A stretch of 64,000 nucleotides of DNA from Arthrobacter endolithicus (GTDB lineage Bacteria > Actinomycetota > Actinomycetes > Actinomycetales > Micrococcaceae). Position 1 is the first letter of the stretch, and each line of letters opens with the position of its first letter. Location: NCBI RefSeq assembly GCF_026627425.1, contig NZ_JAPNLH010000002.1:1-64000 (forward strand), in the 5' to 3' direction. Positions 24,482 to 32,136 of this stretch are shown here, one piece after another. A program made the position numbers and the translations under genes. The notes beneath the pieces are model-generated. The model saw nothing but the letters and a program-made list of their open reading frames with translations. It did no database searches and was not told where the DNA came from.

Positions 24482-25035
24482 AGCAGGCCTCCTTGGCGGG
24501 TTTTGGCGGTTTCCAAAAAGTTGGCCGAGACACGCCACGCGAGCGCACCAACGACGACTGCAGCGGAACCGGCGGCCAGCAGAAGGAACCACCTGCTGGT
24601 TCCGTTCGTACCGTTGCCGATCGCATGGGCCAGTGCGATGGGCCACATCGCGTAGGTGAACCAGTGCACCGCTCGAAAGGTCCGCGGTCCGATGCGGTGC
24701 CGAAGGAGACTAGTGACAACGACAGCCAGCACCAGGTCAAAAGCCACGGTGCCCAGTCCCTGCCAGAACGGCCTGAATGCTCCCAAGAACGGCACGACGA
24801 CGTCGGTCACGTTCAGTTTCGCGTAGGAGTCCAGCAGCAGGGAGCCGACATGGAGGACAAGAAACGCCGTGGCCAGCAAGGCGATATTGCGATGGATCAG
24901 GGTGACCGAGAACCGGGGAACGACCAGCAGCGGCCTGCCGGAACGGGCCAAGACCCCCACGAGGACGGTACCCGTGAACAAAACGAGGGAAATGATGCCA
25001 CTCACCCGGCCAAAGGCCCATAGCGCATTATCCAT
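24478..25035 (-). CDS. Ferric reductase-like transmembrane haem protein
   Basis: 185 aa with six transmembrane segments and paired histidines in LIHRNIALLATAFLVLHVGS and RAVHWFTYAMWPIALAHAIG, the bis-haem pattern of the ferric-reductase-like (YedZ/MsrQ/NOX-type) domain. It has no FAD/NAD domain of its own. That function would be supplied by the NuoF-like gene, whose start overlaps its stop. It also overlaps the ApbE gene by 8 bases. Likely moves electrons across the membrane; the terminal acceptor is not evident. Confidence 0.82.
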   Translation of the reverse strand: MDNALWAFGRVSGIISLVLFTGTVLVGVLARSGRPLLVVPRFSVTLIHRNIALLATAFLVLHVGSLLLDSYAKLNVTDVVVPFLGAFRPFWQGLGTVAFDLVLAVVVTSLLRHRIGPRTFRAVHWFTYAMWPIALAHAIGNGTNGTSRWFLLLAAGSAAVVVGALAWRVSANFLETAKTRQGGLL

Positions 25036-25981
25036 GGGATTGCGCTCCCGCCTGGGCCATGGTCCCCCGGCGTTCTTCCCTGGGCCAGCCGCCGGTGGTG
25101 ACAACCCTTCCCTGCTGGTCGACAAGGCGTGCCGCAACGCCACTGCGCCGGAACCAGTCCACGGCAGCGAAGCCACGGACCACGCCGGCGGTGCTGTACG
25201 CATTGGCCCGCAGACAGGAGCGCTCCGCCACCGTGACGGACCGCCAGACGGGTTCGGCAGGGAACCCGAAGCGGGGGTCAAGAATATGGTGGACGGATCG
25301 GCCCGCGTGCTGCCAACGGCGTTTTTGGGTACTCGAGGTGGCCATGGCATAACCAGCAGCCACGGTGACCTGCTGCGCGGGGTCATCGGGGAGGTCCTGG
25401 ACGAGGACCTGCCAGCCGCCCTCCGGTGCCGGGCCCGCCGTGGCAATGTCACCGCCCAGGCAGACCAACACCCCACATCCCAGTTCGGCAGATACGAGGG
25501 CCGCGGCATGGTCGGCAGCGACAGCTTTGGCGCTTGCCCCCAGGTCCAGTCGAAGGCCGTCAGGCACCGTCAGGACGTCGTCTTCGAGGTGCACCCGGGA
25601 CCATCCGGTCCCGCGGGGCGCCGGCCGAGCACCCGGCGTGTCTGGGCCGGATGGCCGGAGCCGCACCACGGCGATGTCGCGATCGTAGCCGAGGGCGTCG
25701 AGCTCATTGCCGAGAGTCGGGTCCACGTCACCGCCGCTCCAACGTGCCGCGTCAAGTGCGCCCGCGATCAGCACTGCCAACCAGGGGCTGATTTGGGCCC
25801 CGGCAGGGAGATCCGGCTGGATCCGGGCCAATTCGGAATCCGCGCGGAACCGGCTGCAAGCGGCATCGACGTCAGCAAGCACGGCACGGACCAGGCTGCT
25901 TGCCTTGCCGGTGAGGGAGGAATCGGTGACGGCGATGGATGCGTCTAACCCCCATACCGTCCACGCAGCGTCCCCTGTCAT
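25028..25981 (-). CDS. apbE: FAD:protein FMN transferase (ApbE family)
   Basis: 317 aa. ApbE hallmarks are present: WTVWGLDASIAVTDSS at the start, LDLGASAKAVAADHAAALVS (the LGGxxKGxAxD-type site), VCLGGDIATAGPAPEGGWQV, and HHILDPRFGFPAEPVWRSVT (HIiDPrTG) with the metal-site AYSTAGVV. The family attaches FMN covalently to Ser/Thr of extracytoplasmic flavoproteins. No obvious N-terminal lipobox is seen, so export is uncertain. The ATG at 25981 starts one base after the upstream stop. No protein with a flavinylation motif is encoded nearby, so its target is not in the window. Confidence 0.85.
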   Translation of the reverse strand: MTGDAAWTVWGLDASIAVTDSSLTGKASSLVRAVLADVDAACSRFRADSELARIQPDLPAGAQISPWLAVLIAGALDAARWSGGDVDPTLGNELDALGYDRDIAVVRLRPSGPDTPGARPAPRGTGWSRVHLEDDVLTVPDGLRLDLGASAKAVAADHAAALVSAELGCGVLVCLGGDIATAGPAPEGGWQVLVQDLPDDPAQQVTVAAGYAMATSSTQKRRWQHAGRSVHHILDPRFGFPAEPVWRSVTVAERSCLRANAYSTAGVVRGFAAVDWFRRSGVAARLVDQQGRVVTTGGWPREERRGTMAQAGAQSHG

Positions 25982-25982
25982 C

Positions 25983-26246
25983 TCAGGACCCCGAGGAGCG
26001 GCCATGGACGGTCTGGCCTGTGCCGGGCTGGACCGCGCCGCCGACGGAATCGCCGGCGCCCTGGCCCCCGTCCGGATTCTGCGACGACCCGCCGTCCTGG
26101 CTGGTGACGGAGGTCGTCGCGGCCGCGTGGCTCGTTGTGGCCATATCAACCGCCACCGCGGCGATGCCGGCTGTGGCCAAGCTTCCAGCCGTGACTGCCG
26201 TGGTGATGCGAGCGGCCCACTGCCTGCCGCTGATTTGTGTGCCCAT
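25983..26246 (-). CDS. Small exported protein of the redox operon
   Basis: 87 aa, starting at an ATG with a strong GGAGAGG site. A basic N-terminus and a hydrophobic stretch (ITTAVTAGSLATAGIAAVAV) form a signal or anchor. The remainder is Ser/Gly/Gln/Thr-rich and probably unstructured (SQDGGSSQNPDGGQGAGDSV). It resembles the linker part of actinobacterial FMN-binding-domain proteins but lacks that domain and has no DxxTGAT-type flavinylation site, so it may be a truncated version. It lies directly before apbE in the operon. Confidence 0.55.
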   Translation of the reverse strand: MGTQISGRQWAARITTAVTAGSLATAGIAAVAVDMATTSHAAATTSVTSQDGGSSQNPDGGQGAGDSVGGAVQPGTGQTVHGRSSGS

Positions 26247-26337
26247 GGTCCTCTCCTGTCTTCGCAATGACGAACTGTCTACATTCATCATGCGCGCAGT
26301 TTCTTTGCGCTTTCTTAGACGGCGCTGGGCGCTGGCT

Positions 26338-27561
26338 TCATTGTTCGGCCAGCGTCAACGTCACGTTGACGCTGGCGCCCCCTCCCCTCGCAGCGCGTTC
26401 CACCGCGATCGTGCCGTTGTGCCGTGCAACAATCTCCGCGACCAGGGCCAGTCCGAGTCCGTAGTGGCGCGCCATGCCTGGGTCACTCGCGACGGGCCTG
26501 ACCGATGCAAAACGCTCGAACACCCGTGCGGAGGTTTCGGAGTCAAAGCCGGGCCCGTCGTCGATGACACGGATGACGGCATCGCCCCCCTGCCGGGCCA
26601 CCGCAACCTCAACGCTGGTTTCGGCGTGGTCAAGGGCGTTGGCGAGCAACGCGGTGAAGACGCGCTGCAATGCCACATCCGAGCCGCGGACGCTGACCGT
26701 TTCGGCGGAACCGGAACGCGTGAGCCGGATGGTTCGTTGTTGGGCTTCCGGCCCGGCCTGGGACACTGCCTGCCGGGCCAGGCTGACAAGGTCGACCACG
26801 GTGTAGGTCACCGTCTCACGTGGATCCGCCGAAAGGAGAAGGTCATCCAGGATCCCGGTGAGCCTCCTTGAGTCCTCGACCAGCTTGGCCACCGCGGCCG
26901 TCACGTCATTCTGGCACGGCTTGGTCCCGTCCCCGTCCAACTTTCGGTGCAAAAGCTGGGCGCGGGTGCTGATCAGCGTCAGCGGGGTCCGTAATTCATG
27001 GCTGGCGTCCGCGACGAACCGGCGCTGCAATGCCAGGCTCTCAGCCATCGGCCGCATCGCCCGACGGGCCATCAGGACGGAGAGGCCCGCAGCCAGCACA
27101 GCCGAGACGACAGCGGCGATAGTCATGGCCAGCAGCAACCGGGTGAGCTCTTCCTGGCCTTCATGGCGGTCAACGGCTGCTTGGATGACCCTGCCGTCCC
27201 GGTAGGTGGTCAAAATAGTGTAGGACCTGCCACCGTTCGTGACGTTTTCCTGCTCCTCCTGCTGCGTCTGGGCCACCCGCTGGATCGCCGCGATGTCGGG
27301 CAACCCAGCCGGCTCCTCCCGCGAGCGCAGCACGTTCCCTCCCGTGCTGATTGCTACGAAGACCCCCAATGGTGCATCGGAGGGTGAGTCGATATGCATT
27401 GCATCTGCCAACGACCTGGTGGCTGACTCCTGAACACCGGCCGCCACAATTGAGTAGACGAGAGTGCCGACCAGGACGAAAAGAACGACGATCATGGCCG
27501 TGAGTTGCACGGCGAGCCGACGCACGGCGCGCCTAAGCTCAGAGGTGTCCCGGGGGGTCAA
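26338..27561 (-). CDS. Two-component sensor histidine kinase
   Basis: 407 aa with two transmembrane helices (about residues 17-40 and 140-165) bounding an extracytoplasmic sensor of about 100 residues. HisKA has the phospho-acceptor His188 in FVADASHELRTPL. An HATPase domain follows, with N-box ALLANALDHAE, G1 DDGPGFD and G2 YGLGLALV. It is coupled by ATGA to the response regulator upstream. Ninety-one bases separate it from the 87-aa protein and the ApbE/reductase genes on the same strand, so it probably regulates that set. The signal is unknown. Confidence 0.9.
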   Translation of the reverse strand: MTPRDTSELRRAVRRLAVQLTAMIVVLFVLVGTLVYSIVAAGVQESATRSLADAMHIDSPSDAPLGVFVAISTGGNVLRSREEPAGLPDIAAIQRVAQTQQEEQENVTNGGRSYTILTTYRDGRVIQAAVDRHEGQEELTRLLLAMTIAAVVSAVLAAGLSVLMARRAMRPMAESLALQRRFVADASHELRTPLTLISTRAQLLHRKLDGDGTKPCQNDVTAAVAKLVEDSRRLTGILDDLLLSADPRETVTYTVVDLVSLARQAVSQAGPEAQQRTIRLTRSGSAETVSVRGSDVALQRVFTALLANALDHAETSVEVAVARQGGDAVIRVIDDGPGFDSETSARVFERFASVRPVASDPGMARHYGLGLALVAEIVARHNGTIAVERAARGGGASVNVTLTLAEQ

Positions 27562-28226
27562 GCTATGGGCCCCAGACGGTATCCCACGCCCCGCACCGTC
27601 ATCACCACGGGCTTCCCCAACTTTTTGCGCAGGTAGTGCACATAGGTATCAACCACGCCTTCGTCGTCGGCTTCGGTGAAGACACTGTCAATCAGGGCAT
27701 CGCGGGTAAAAATCTGCCGCGGCCGGCGCGCCAGATGCAGCAGCAATTCGCTTTCCCGTTCGGAGAGCACGACGACGTCTCCCCCGTCCAGCGTGACGGT
27801 CCGGCTCGTGCCCTCCAGCAATCCGCAGGGCAGGCGCACCGTGTCCGAGAATGCTGCATGCCTGCGCAGCAAGGACCTCAGTCGGGCGAGCAGCTCGTCG
27901 ATGTCAAATGGCTTGCCTAAATAATCCTCGGCACCCCGGTCCAACCCTTCGACCCTGTCCGCAGGGTTGCTCAGTGCCGAAAGGATCAGCGCCGGTGTGG
28001 TGACCCCCTTGGCCCGCAGCCTCCCCAGGACATCCAGTCCGTCGATCGCCGGTAGCCCGCGGTCCAACATCAGGACGTCGAAGCGCCGGCTCAATCCCTC
28101 GTGCAGGGCACGCTGGCCATCGTGCACTACCGCCACCGAATACCCTTCGCTTTCAAGAAGTTCCTGCAGCATCGAGGCCAGCCCAACGTCATCCTCGGCC
28201 ACCAGCACACAACGTTCGTCCGACAT
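27558..28226 (-). CDS. OmpR/PhoB-type response regulator
   Basis: 222 aa. The receiver domain has acidic residues in VLVAEDDVG, phosphorylatable Asp55 in VLMLDRGLP and a GKPF lysine. The C-terminal winged helix ends TYVHYLRKKLGKPVVMTVRG then VGYRLG, which is typical OmpR/PhoB. The ATG at 28226 gives the standard start (MSDERCVLVAEDD). It is the first gene of the RR-HK pair and of the whole minus-strand redox run. Confidence 0.92.
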   Translation of the reverse strand: MSDERCVLVAEDDVGLASMLQELLESEGYSVAVVHDGQRALHEGLSRRFDVLMLDRGLPAIDGLDVLGRLRAKGVTTPALILSALSNPADRVEGLDRGAEDYLGKPFDIDELLARLRSLLRRHAAFSDTVRLPCGLLEGTSRTVTLDGGDVVVLSERESELLLHLARRPRQIFTRDALIDSVFTEADDEGVVDTYVHYLRKKLGKPVVMTVRGVGYRLGPIA

Positions 28227-28318
28227 GATCTGAAGTATAGGCGTCCCGAACAACAGCACGGCACCCTGCTCCCAAATGCGGGACACTTGAAGTTCTCCAC
28301 GTAAAGGCGGCAAACCGC

Positions 28319-28582
28319 GTGCTCAACCTCAGGCAGGACTCGGCCGGCTTCATCCACATGAGCCGGCACTTTCCCAACAAGATGTCCATCGTCGTCACCT
28401 TCACTGACGGCACGCAGAGACAATTTTCCGGAGCCCGCCTCAATGGGCTGTATGACCAGGCCCTGGCCGCCTACCGCTTGGGGAACAACCTCGACGCCAA
28501 GGGCTTTGACCGGACGTCCCGGAATATCCACCGACGAAACGCCATCGGGCTCGTTCCAGTCAGCCCCGACATGGCCCCGTAG
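28319..28582 (+). CDS. Small hypothetical protein
   Basis: Up to 87 codons from a GTG at 28319 (AAAGGCGG upstream); an ATG at 28358 is the alternative. The middle of the product (MSIVVTFTDGTQRQFSGARL) looks like a compact beta-rich domain, followed by a helical DQALAAYRLGNNLDAKGF. No family is recognised. It is transcribed away from the response regulator and toward the membrane protein at 28633, with which it may form a transcription unit. Confidence 0.4.
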   Translation: MLNLRQDSAGFIHMSRHFPNKMSIVVTFTDGTQRQFSGARLNGLYDQALAAYRLGNNLDAKGFDRTSRNIHRRNAIGLVPVSPDMAP

Positions 28583-28632
28583 CCACGGCGGGACCTGCCG
28601 GACAGCAACGACCGGCACCGTACGCTGTTCCC

Positions 28633-29151
28633 ATGAGACCCCTGACTGTGTTCGGACTGGACGTCGACAAACTGGCCGGCGGACGCAACGGCCATTACCT
28701 GATCGAGGAAGAAATGCGGGTGCATCCGCGCACACGCAGCGCCTTCCATTGGGTCAACTGGATCCTCGTCCTTGAAGTCATGGTGGGGCTCAGCGCCATC
28801 GTCACCGCCCTGATTCTTCAAGTGCGCGGCACTCCGGTGGGGTTCGCAGTGTGGTTCCGCGGCGTCGTCGTGCTGTGCATGACACTGACCCTGTTCTTCT
28901 TCGCTTGGCGCGCAGAAAGGGGGTATTACTGGGGCTATCAGCGGCTGCGGCTCTTTAGCCAGATCTTCCCGGTCATCACTCTGGTGGTGGCCACCATCCC
29001 GGGTCTGTACCCGTATTGGATGGTGGTGGAGCAGATCATCTTTGCCGTCCTCATGATCGGCATCGCCGACTTCCTCACAAGCGACCACATGCGCAACGCC
29101 TATCCCAGCCCGAAGCGACTGCGGGGGCTCAACGGCCCCGCACCCGAATGA
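28633..29151 (+). CDS. Four-helix membrane protein of unknown function
   Basis: 172 aa. A soluble N-terminus of about 35 residues (ends RVHPRTRSAFHW) is followed by four transmembrane helices (WVNWILVLEVMVGLSAIVTA, WFRGVVVLCMTLTLFFFAWR, FPVITLVVATIPGLYPYW, VEQIIFAVLMIGIADFL) and a basic C-terminal tail. Coding composition is strong and the ATG is clear. I do not recognise the family. Confidence 0.6.
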   Translation: MRPLTVFGLDVDKLAGGRNGHYLIEEEMRVHPRTRSAFHWVNWILVLEVMVGLSAIVTALILQVRGTPVGFAVWFRGVVVLCMTLTLFFFAWRAERGYYWGYQRLRLFSQIFPVITLVVATIPGLYPYWMVVEQIIFAVLMIGIADFLTSDHMRNAYPSPKRLRGLNGPAPE

Positions 29152-29789
29152 CAGCTGACCGCTCCTCGGATCATGCTGATGAGGGCACCGATCAATTCCG
29201 CCAATGCGGCATCATCAGGTGGCTCGGACATGAGTCAGACAGCCATCGCCTCCCCCATTCCCAGCACGACGGCGATCAGCGCCGACAGGTCAGAGCGAGC
29301 GAGGCTCAAATAGCACTTTACCGACTCCATGATGACCTCCGGCTTGAACGAAGCCACCCGGCGGCCCTCGCGATTAACCGCCCTTGCTTCAGTCATCACG
29401 AACCTACGTCGCCGCAGCTGGGACACCTATTCAGCCAGAACGCTGCCGTCGGGCCCACGATCCCAGCCCCTACAATCAGGACTTTCACCATGAAAGCGAA
29501 GGCTGGGAAGGCTCTGCATCGTCATTTTCGACGACACAGGCGGTCTCAATGCGTCCATCGCCGAGTTCGCCCCGTGGTAATCTCGGCAAGCCGTTGGACT
29601 GCGTATCGTTAGCTTCGTCAGCCGTTGGATTCATCAGCGGTTCCCAGAGTTTCGGGCAGCGCTGCACGCCACGGGGGCGGTCTCGGGCGCGTATGGCTCT
29701 CGGATACCCGATGCGGGGCCGGCGGTACCGCTGAGGACGGCGATGGAGAGAGACCTATCGGTGGAACGTGGGAAAGGCTGGCTGAAGGG
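29152..29789. other. Gene-poor stretch with remnants
   Basis: Between the membrane protein and the glycosyltransferase only scraps are seen. These are a flavoprotein start on the minus strand (29396-29491, listed separately), a minus-strand frame of about 52 codons (29237-29392) containing PEVIMESVKCYLSLARSDLS that I cannot place, and a minus-strand ATG at 29231 opening MSEPPDDAALAELIGALISM that runs into the 3' end of the neighbouring gene. No complete gene is supported. Confidence 0.4.
29396..29491 (-). pseudogene. FAD-dependent oxidoreductase N-terminal remnant
   Basis: Thirty-one codons from an ATG at 29491 encode MVKVLIVGAGIVGPTAAFWL, the Rossmann GxGxxG FAD-binding start of PHBH-type monooxygenases. 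The sequence then diverges (NRCPSCGDVGS) and stops. Nothing downstream continues the family, so only the first exon-like 20 residues survive after a deletion. Confidence 0.65.
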
Positions 29790-30569
29790 ATGACCGCACG
29801 AGGCGATGAGGCGGCGGGTCTGCCGTCCATCTCAGTGGTTATTCCGTGCCGCAATGACGCCGAACTGTTGGCAAAGTGTCTGGCATCCCTGGGGAGGCAG
29901 ACGCATCCACCCCTGGAGATCATTGTGGTGGACAATAACAGCGATGACGAAAGCGCCGAGGTGGCCCGGCGTCACGGCGTGCGGCTGGTTACCGAAATGA
30001 TGCCCGGAATACCGGCGGCTGCGGCAGCGGGCTACGACGCGGCCGTAGGGGAAATCATCGCCCGCTGCGATGCAGACTGCCTGCTGCCGACCGATTGGCT
30101 GCAGCGGATTGGACTGGAGTTCCTTCAGAATCCGGACCTTGGCGCCCTCACCGGCCCCGGTTCTTTTTATGGTCTGCCCCGGTTCCAAGGATTTCTGTTG
30201 TCCCGCCTCTACATGAGCTCATACTTTCTGGCCGTGGGCGCAGCGATGGCCCACTTTCCACTGTTCGGATCCAACCTCGCCATCCGGCGCTCCTGCTGGA
30301 CGGCGGACTCTCCGACGGTTCACCGGAGCGACCCGGAAATGCATGATGACATTTGCCTGAGCCTGCATCTGGGCCTGAACTACCGGATCCGCTACATCGG
30401 AGGACTAAGGGTCGGCATGTCAGCCCGCGCGCTGCACGGCCGGTCCCAGGTCCGGCGGCGTTTCCGGCGGGCGTTCCACACCCTCCGCACACACTGGGTG
30501 GCTGAGCCTCCTTGGCAGCGCTGGCAGCGGCGGGTCATGCCAGCGAGTACCAAATCAGCAGCAACGTGA
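29790..30569 (+). CDS. Family 2 glycosyltransferase, candidate carotenoid glycosyltransferase
   Basis: 259 aa. GT-A fold: PSISVVIPCRNDAELLAKCL at the start, IIVVDNNSDDESAEVARRHG, and the DxD motif in IIARCDADCLLP. The later MHDDICLSLHLG supplies the catalytic ED-like pair. The C-terminus is basic without a transmembrane helix. The ATG at 29790 was preferred because the fold begins directly after it. Its last 35 bases overlap, tail to tail, the end of crtEb. C50 carotenoids of Micrococcaceae are often glucosylated by CrtX-type enzymes, so this may glycosylate the pigment. That is inference from position. Confidence 0.75.
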   Translation: MTARGDEAAGLPSISVVIPCRNDAELLAKCLASLGRQTHPPLEIIVVDNNSDDESAEVARRHGVRLVTEMMPGIPAAAAAGYDAAVGEIIARCDADCLLPTDWLQRIGLEFLQNPDLGALTGPGSFYGLPRFQGFLLSRLYMSSYFLAVGAAMAHFPLFGSNLAIRRSCWTADSPTVHRSDPEMHDDICLSLHLGLNYRIRYIGGLRVGMSARALHGRSQVRRRFRRAFHTLRTHWVAEPPWQRWQRRVMPASTKSAAT

Positions 30570-31416
30570 CGAGAAATCCGGTGCCAAAGTTGATCCACAG
30601 GAAGCGTTTCCAGCCACCGTTCGCGGACTCGGCGGTTGCCTCGCTGATGAACCAGTAACGACCGGCATTAGCTGCGTAAGGCAGCGCCAGGATGCCCGCA
30701 AGCGGACCAGGCCATCTGGTGCCAAGCATCAGCACGCCGGCAAGGAGGTATGTGAATACGGCCAGCCGCACGGTTGCCCTGCCGCCCAGCACAGTGGCGA
30801 TGGAGCTGATGAACGCTTCTTTGTCTGCACTGATGTCCTGGACGGCGCCAAAGGCGTGGCTGGCCACCCCCCAGAGGAAGAAGGCGCCCAGCAGACACCA
30901 CAGCTGTGGGGTCCAGGTGGCCTGTGCCAGCGTTAGTCCAAAGACAGCCGGGCTGACAAAGTGGGTGCTGGAGGTGACAGAGTCCAGGAAGGGGCGCTCT
31001 TTGAAACGCAACCCGGGGGCGCTGTAGGCGAGAACGGCAAAGACGCTGACGACGAGGACTGCCGCGGAGAGCGGATTGCCGACTGCGAAAAGGTAGATCA
31101 GGAAGGGTAGGTTCGTGATGGCTGCCGCCGCTAAAGTGGTGCGGTGCATGCTTCGTCCCAGCACGGCGCCTTCGATGCCGCCTTTGCGTGGATTACGCAG
31201 ATCGGACTCATAATCGAAGACGTCGTTGATGCCGTACATGGCCAGGTTATAGGGAATCAGGAAGTACGCAATGCCGACGACGGCGGTCAGGTCGATCCTG
31301 CCGGTGGCCAGTAGGTAGGCGACACCAAACGGATAGGCAGTATTGACCCAGGAAACCGGTCGGGAGGAAATAAATAGTGTCCGCATCCGGCGAACGGCTG
31401 CCCGCTGCTCAATCAT
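30535..31416 (-). CDS. crtEb: Lycopene elongase (UbiA-type prenyltransferase)
   Basis: 293-aa membrane protein with about eight helices of the UbiA family. The first Asp-rich motif is NDVFDYESDLRNPRKGG and the second region is VQDISADKEAFISSIATVLG. It adds two C5 units to lycopene (via nonaflavuxanthin to flavuxanthin), giving the C50 skeleton. The gene overlaps crtYf by 8 bases and ends the crt operon. Its neighbours crtYe/crtYf strongly support lycopene elongation rather than another UbiA role. Confidence 0.9.
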   Translation of the reverse strand: MIEQRAAVRRMRTLFISSRPVSWVNTAYPFGVAYLLATGRIDLTAVVGIAYFLIPYNLAMYGINDVFDYESDLRNPRKGGIEGAVLGRSMHRTTLAAAAITNLPFLIYLFAVGNPLSAAVLVVSVFAVLAYSAPGLRFKERPFLDSVTSSTHFVSPAVFGLTLAQATWTPQLWCLLGAFFLWGVASHAFGAVQDISADKEAFISSIATVLGGRATVRLAVFTYLLAGVLMLGTRWPGPLAGILALPYAANAGRYWFISEATAESANGGWKRFLWINFGTGFLVTLLLIWYSLA

Positions 31417-31762
31417 CTACTTCCTCACCGCCTGCAACTGTGCTGACCCGTCGGTCCAAAAACAGCCACAGCGCTGGCAGCAACAGCACCGCGCCCAACG
31501 GGTAAGCGAAGTCTTCAAGAGGCATCCGCCCTATTATTGCGCCGGAAATTTTGTCGGCGCTGTAGCCAAAGAGCCCGGCGGAAATCATTACATTATCAAA
31601 AACCGCGGTGAGCACCAGCAGCACCGCGGCGGACGCTACCGCCGCGGCCACGCACATTTTCACGGAACGGCGCCGCCGTCGACTCCGCAGGCGCAGCCCG
31701 ATGCCCAGTGCCAGGGCTGCTGCGGGCAGCAGAAAAACCGCGTTCAAGGCCCAGTACGTCAT
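31409..31762 (-). CDS. crtYf: C50 carotenoid cyclase subunit (CrtYf-like)
   Basis: 117-aa membrane protein with three helices of the lycopene-cyclase-domain type. The conserved GRMPLEDFAYPLGAVLLLPA segment is the signature of these small cyclase subunits. It works as a heterodimer with the CrtYe-like subunit to cyclise flavuxanthin, making decaprenoxanthin (epsilon) or sarcinaxanthin (gamma) rings; the ring type cannot be told from sequence by eye. Its ATG shares one base with the crtYe stop (TGATG). Confidence 0.88.
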   Translation of the reverse strand: MTYWALNAVFLLPAAALALGIGLRLRSRRRRRSVKMCVAAAVASAAVLLVLTAVFDNVMISAGLFGYSADKISGAIIGRMPLEDFAYPLGAVLLLPALWLFLDRRVSTVAGGEEVDD

Positions 31763-32136
31763 CAGAGGTCCCCCTTTGTGGTGTTCCCGGTGCCAACCGT
31801 GCGCCGCACCGGTGGCCGGAAGCTTCCTGATTCTGCCCATCGAAGCAACGCGGTGAACAGCACCATGGTCAGATAGCACAGAAAGGTCAGGAAGAACGCT
31901 TCCTCCAGGGGAAGATCCGGTGCCAACAGCAGACCCGTCATGATAGCGGTCTCCGCACGGTAAAAGATGCCAAGCCCGATTCCTGCCAGGTCCCAGGACA
32001 GGAAGAAGACGAGACCGCAGACCAGCACCAGCGAGGCCCGGAACGGGCTGTGAAACAGGAACAGCCGCAGTCGCCAATCCAGTGCCAGCATAGCGGCCAG
32101 CGAGAGGACTAAACCGGCCAGGTAGAGCAGACCCAT
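31762..32136 (-). CDS. crtYe: C50 carotenoid cyclase subunit (CrtYe-like)
   Basis: 124 aa, three transmembrane helices, with the family segment LLLAPDLPLEEAFFLTFLCY. The start MGLLYLAGLVLSLAAMLALD is standard for CrtYe. It partners CrtYf. The ATG at 32136 overlaps the crtI stop by one base, and its stop overlaps the crtYf start by one base, so the three genes are translationally coupled and expressed in fixed ratio. Confidence 0.88.
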   Translation of the reverse strand: MGLLYLAGLVLSLAAMLALDWRLRLFLFHSPFRASLVLVCGLVFFLSWDLAGIGLGIFYRAETAIMTGLLLAPDLPLEEAFFLTFLCYLTMVLFTALLRWAESGSFRPPVRRTVGTGNTTKGDL

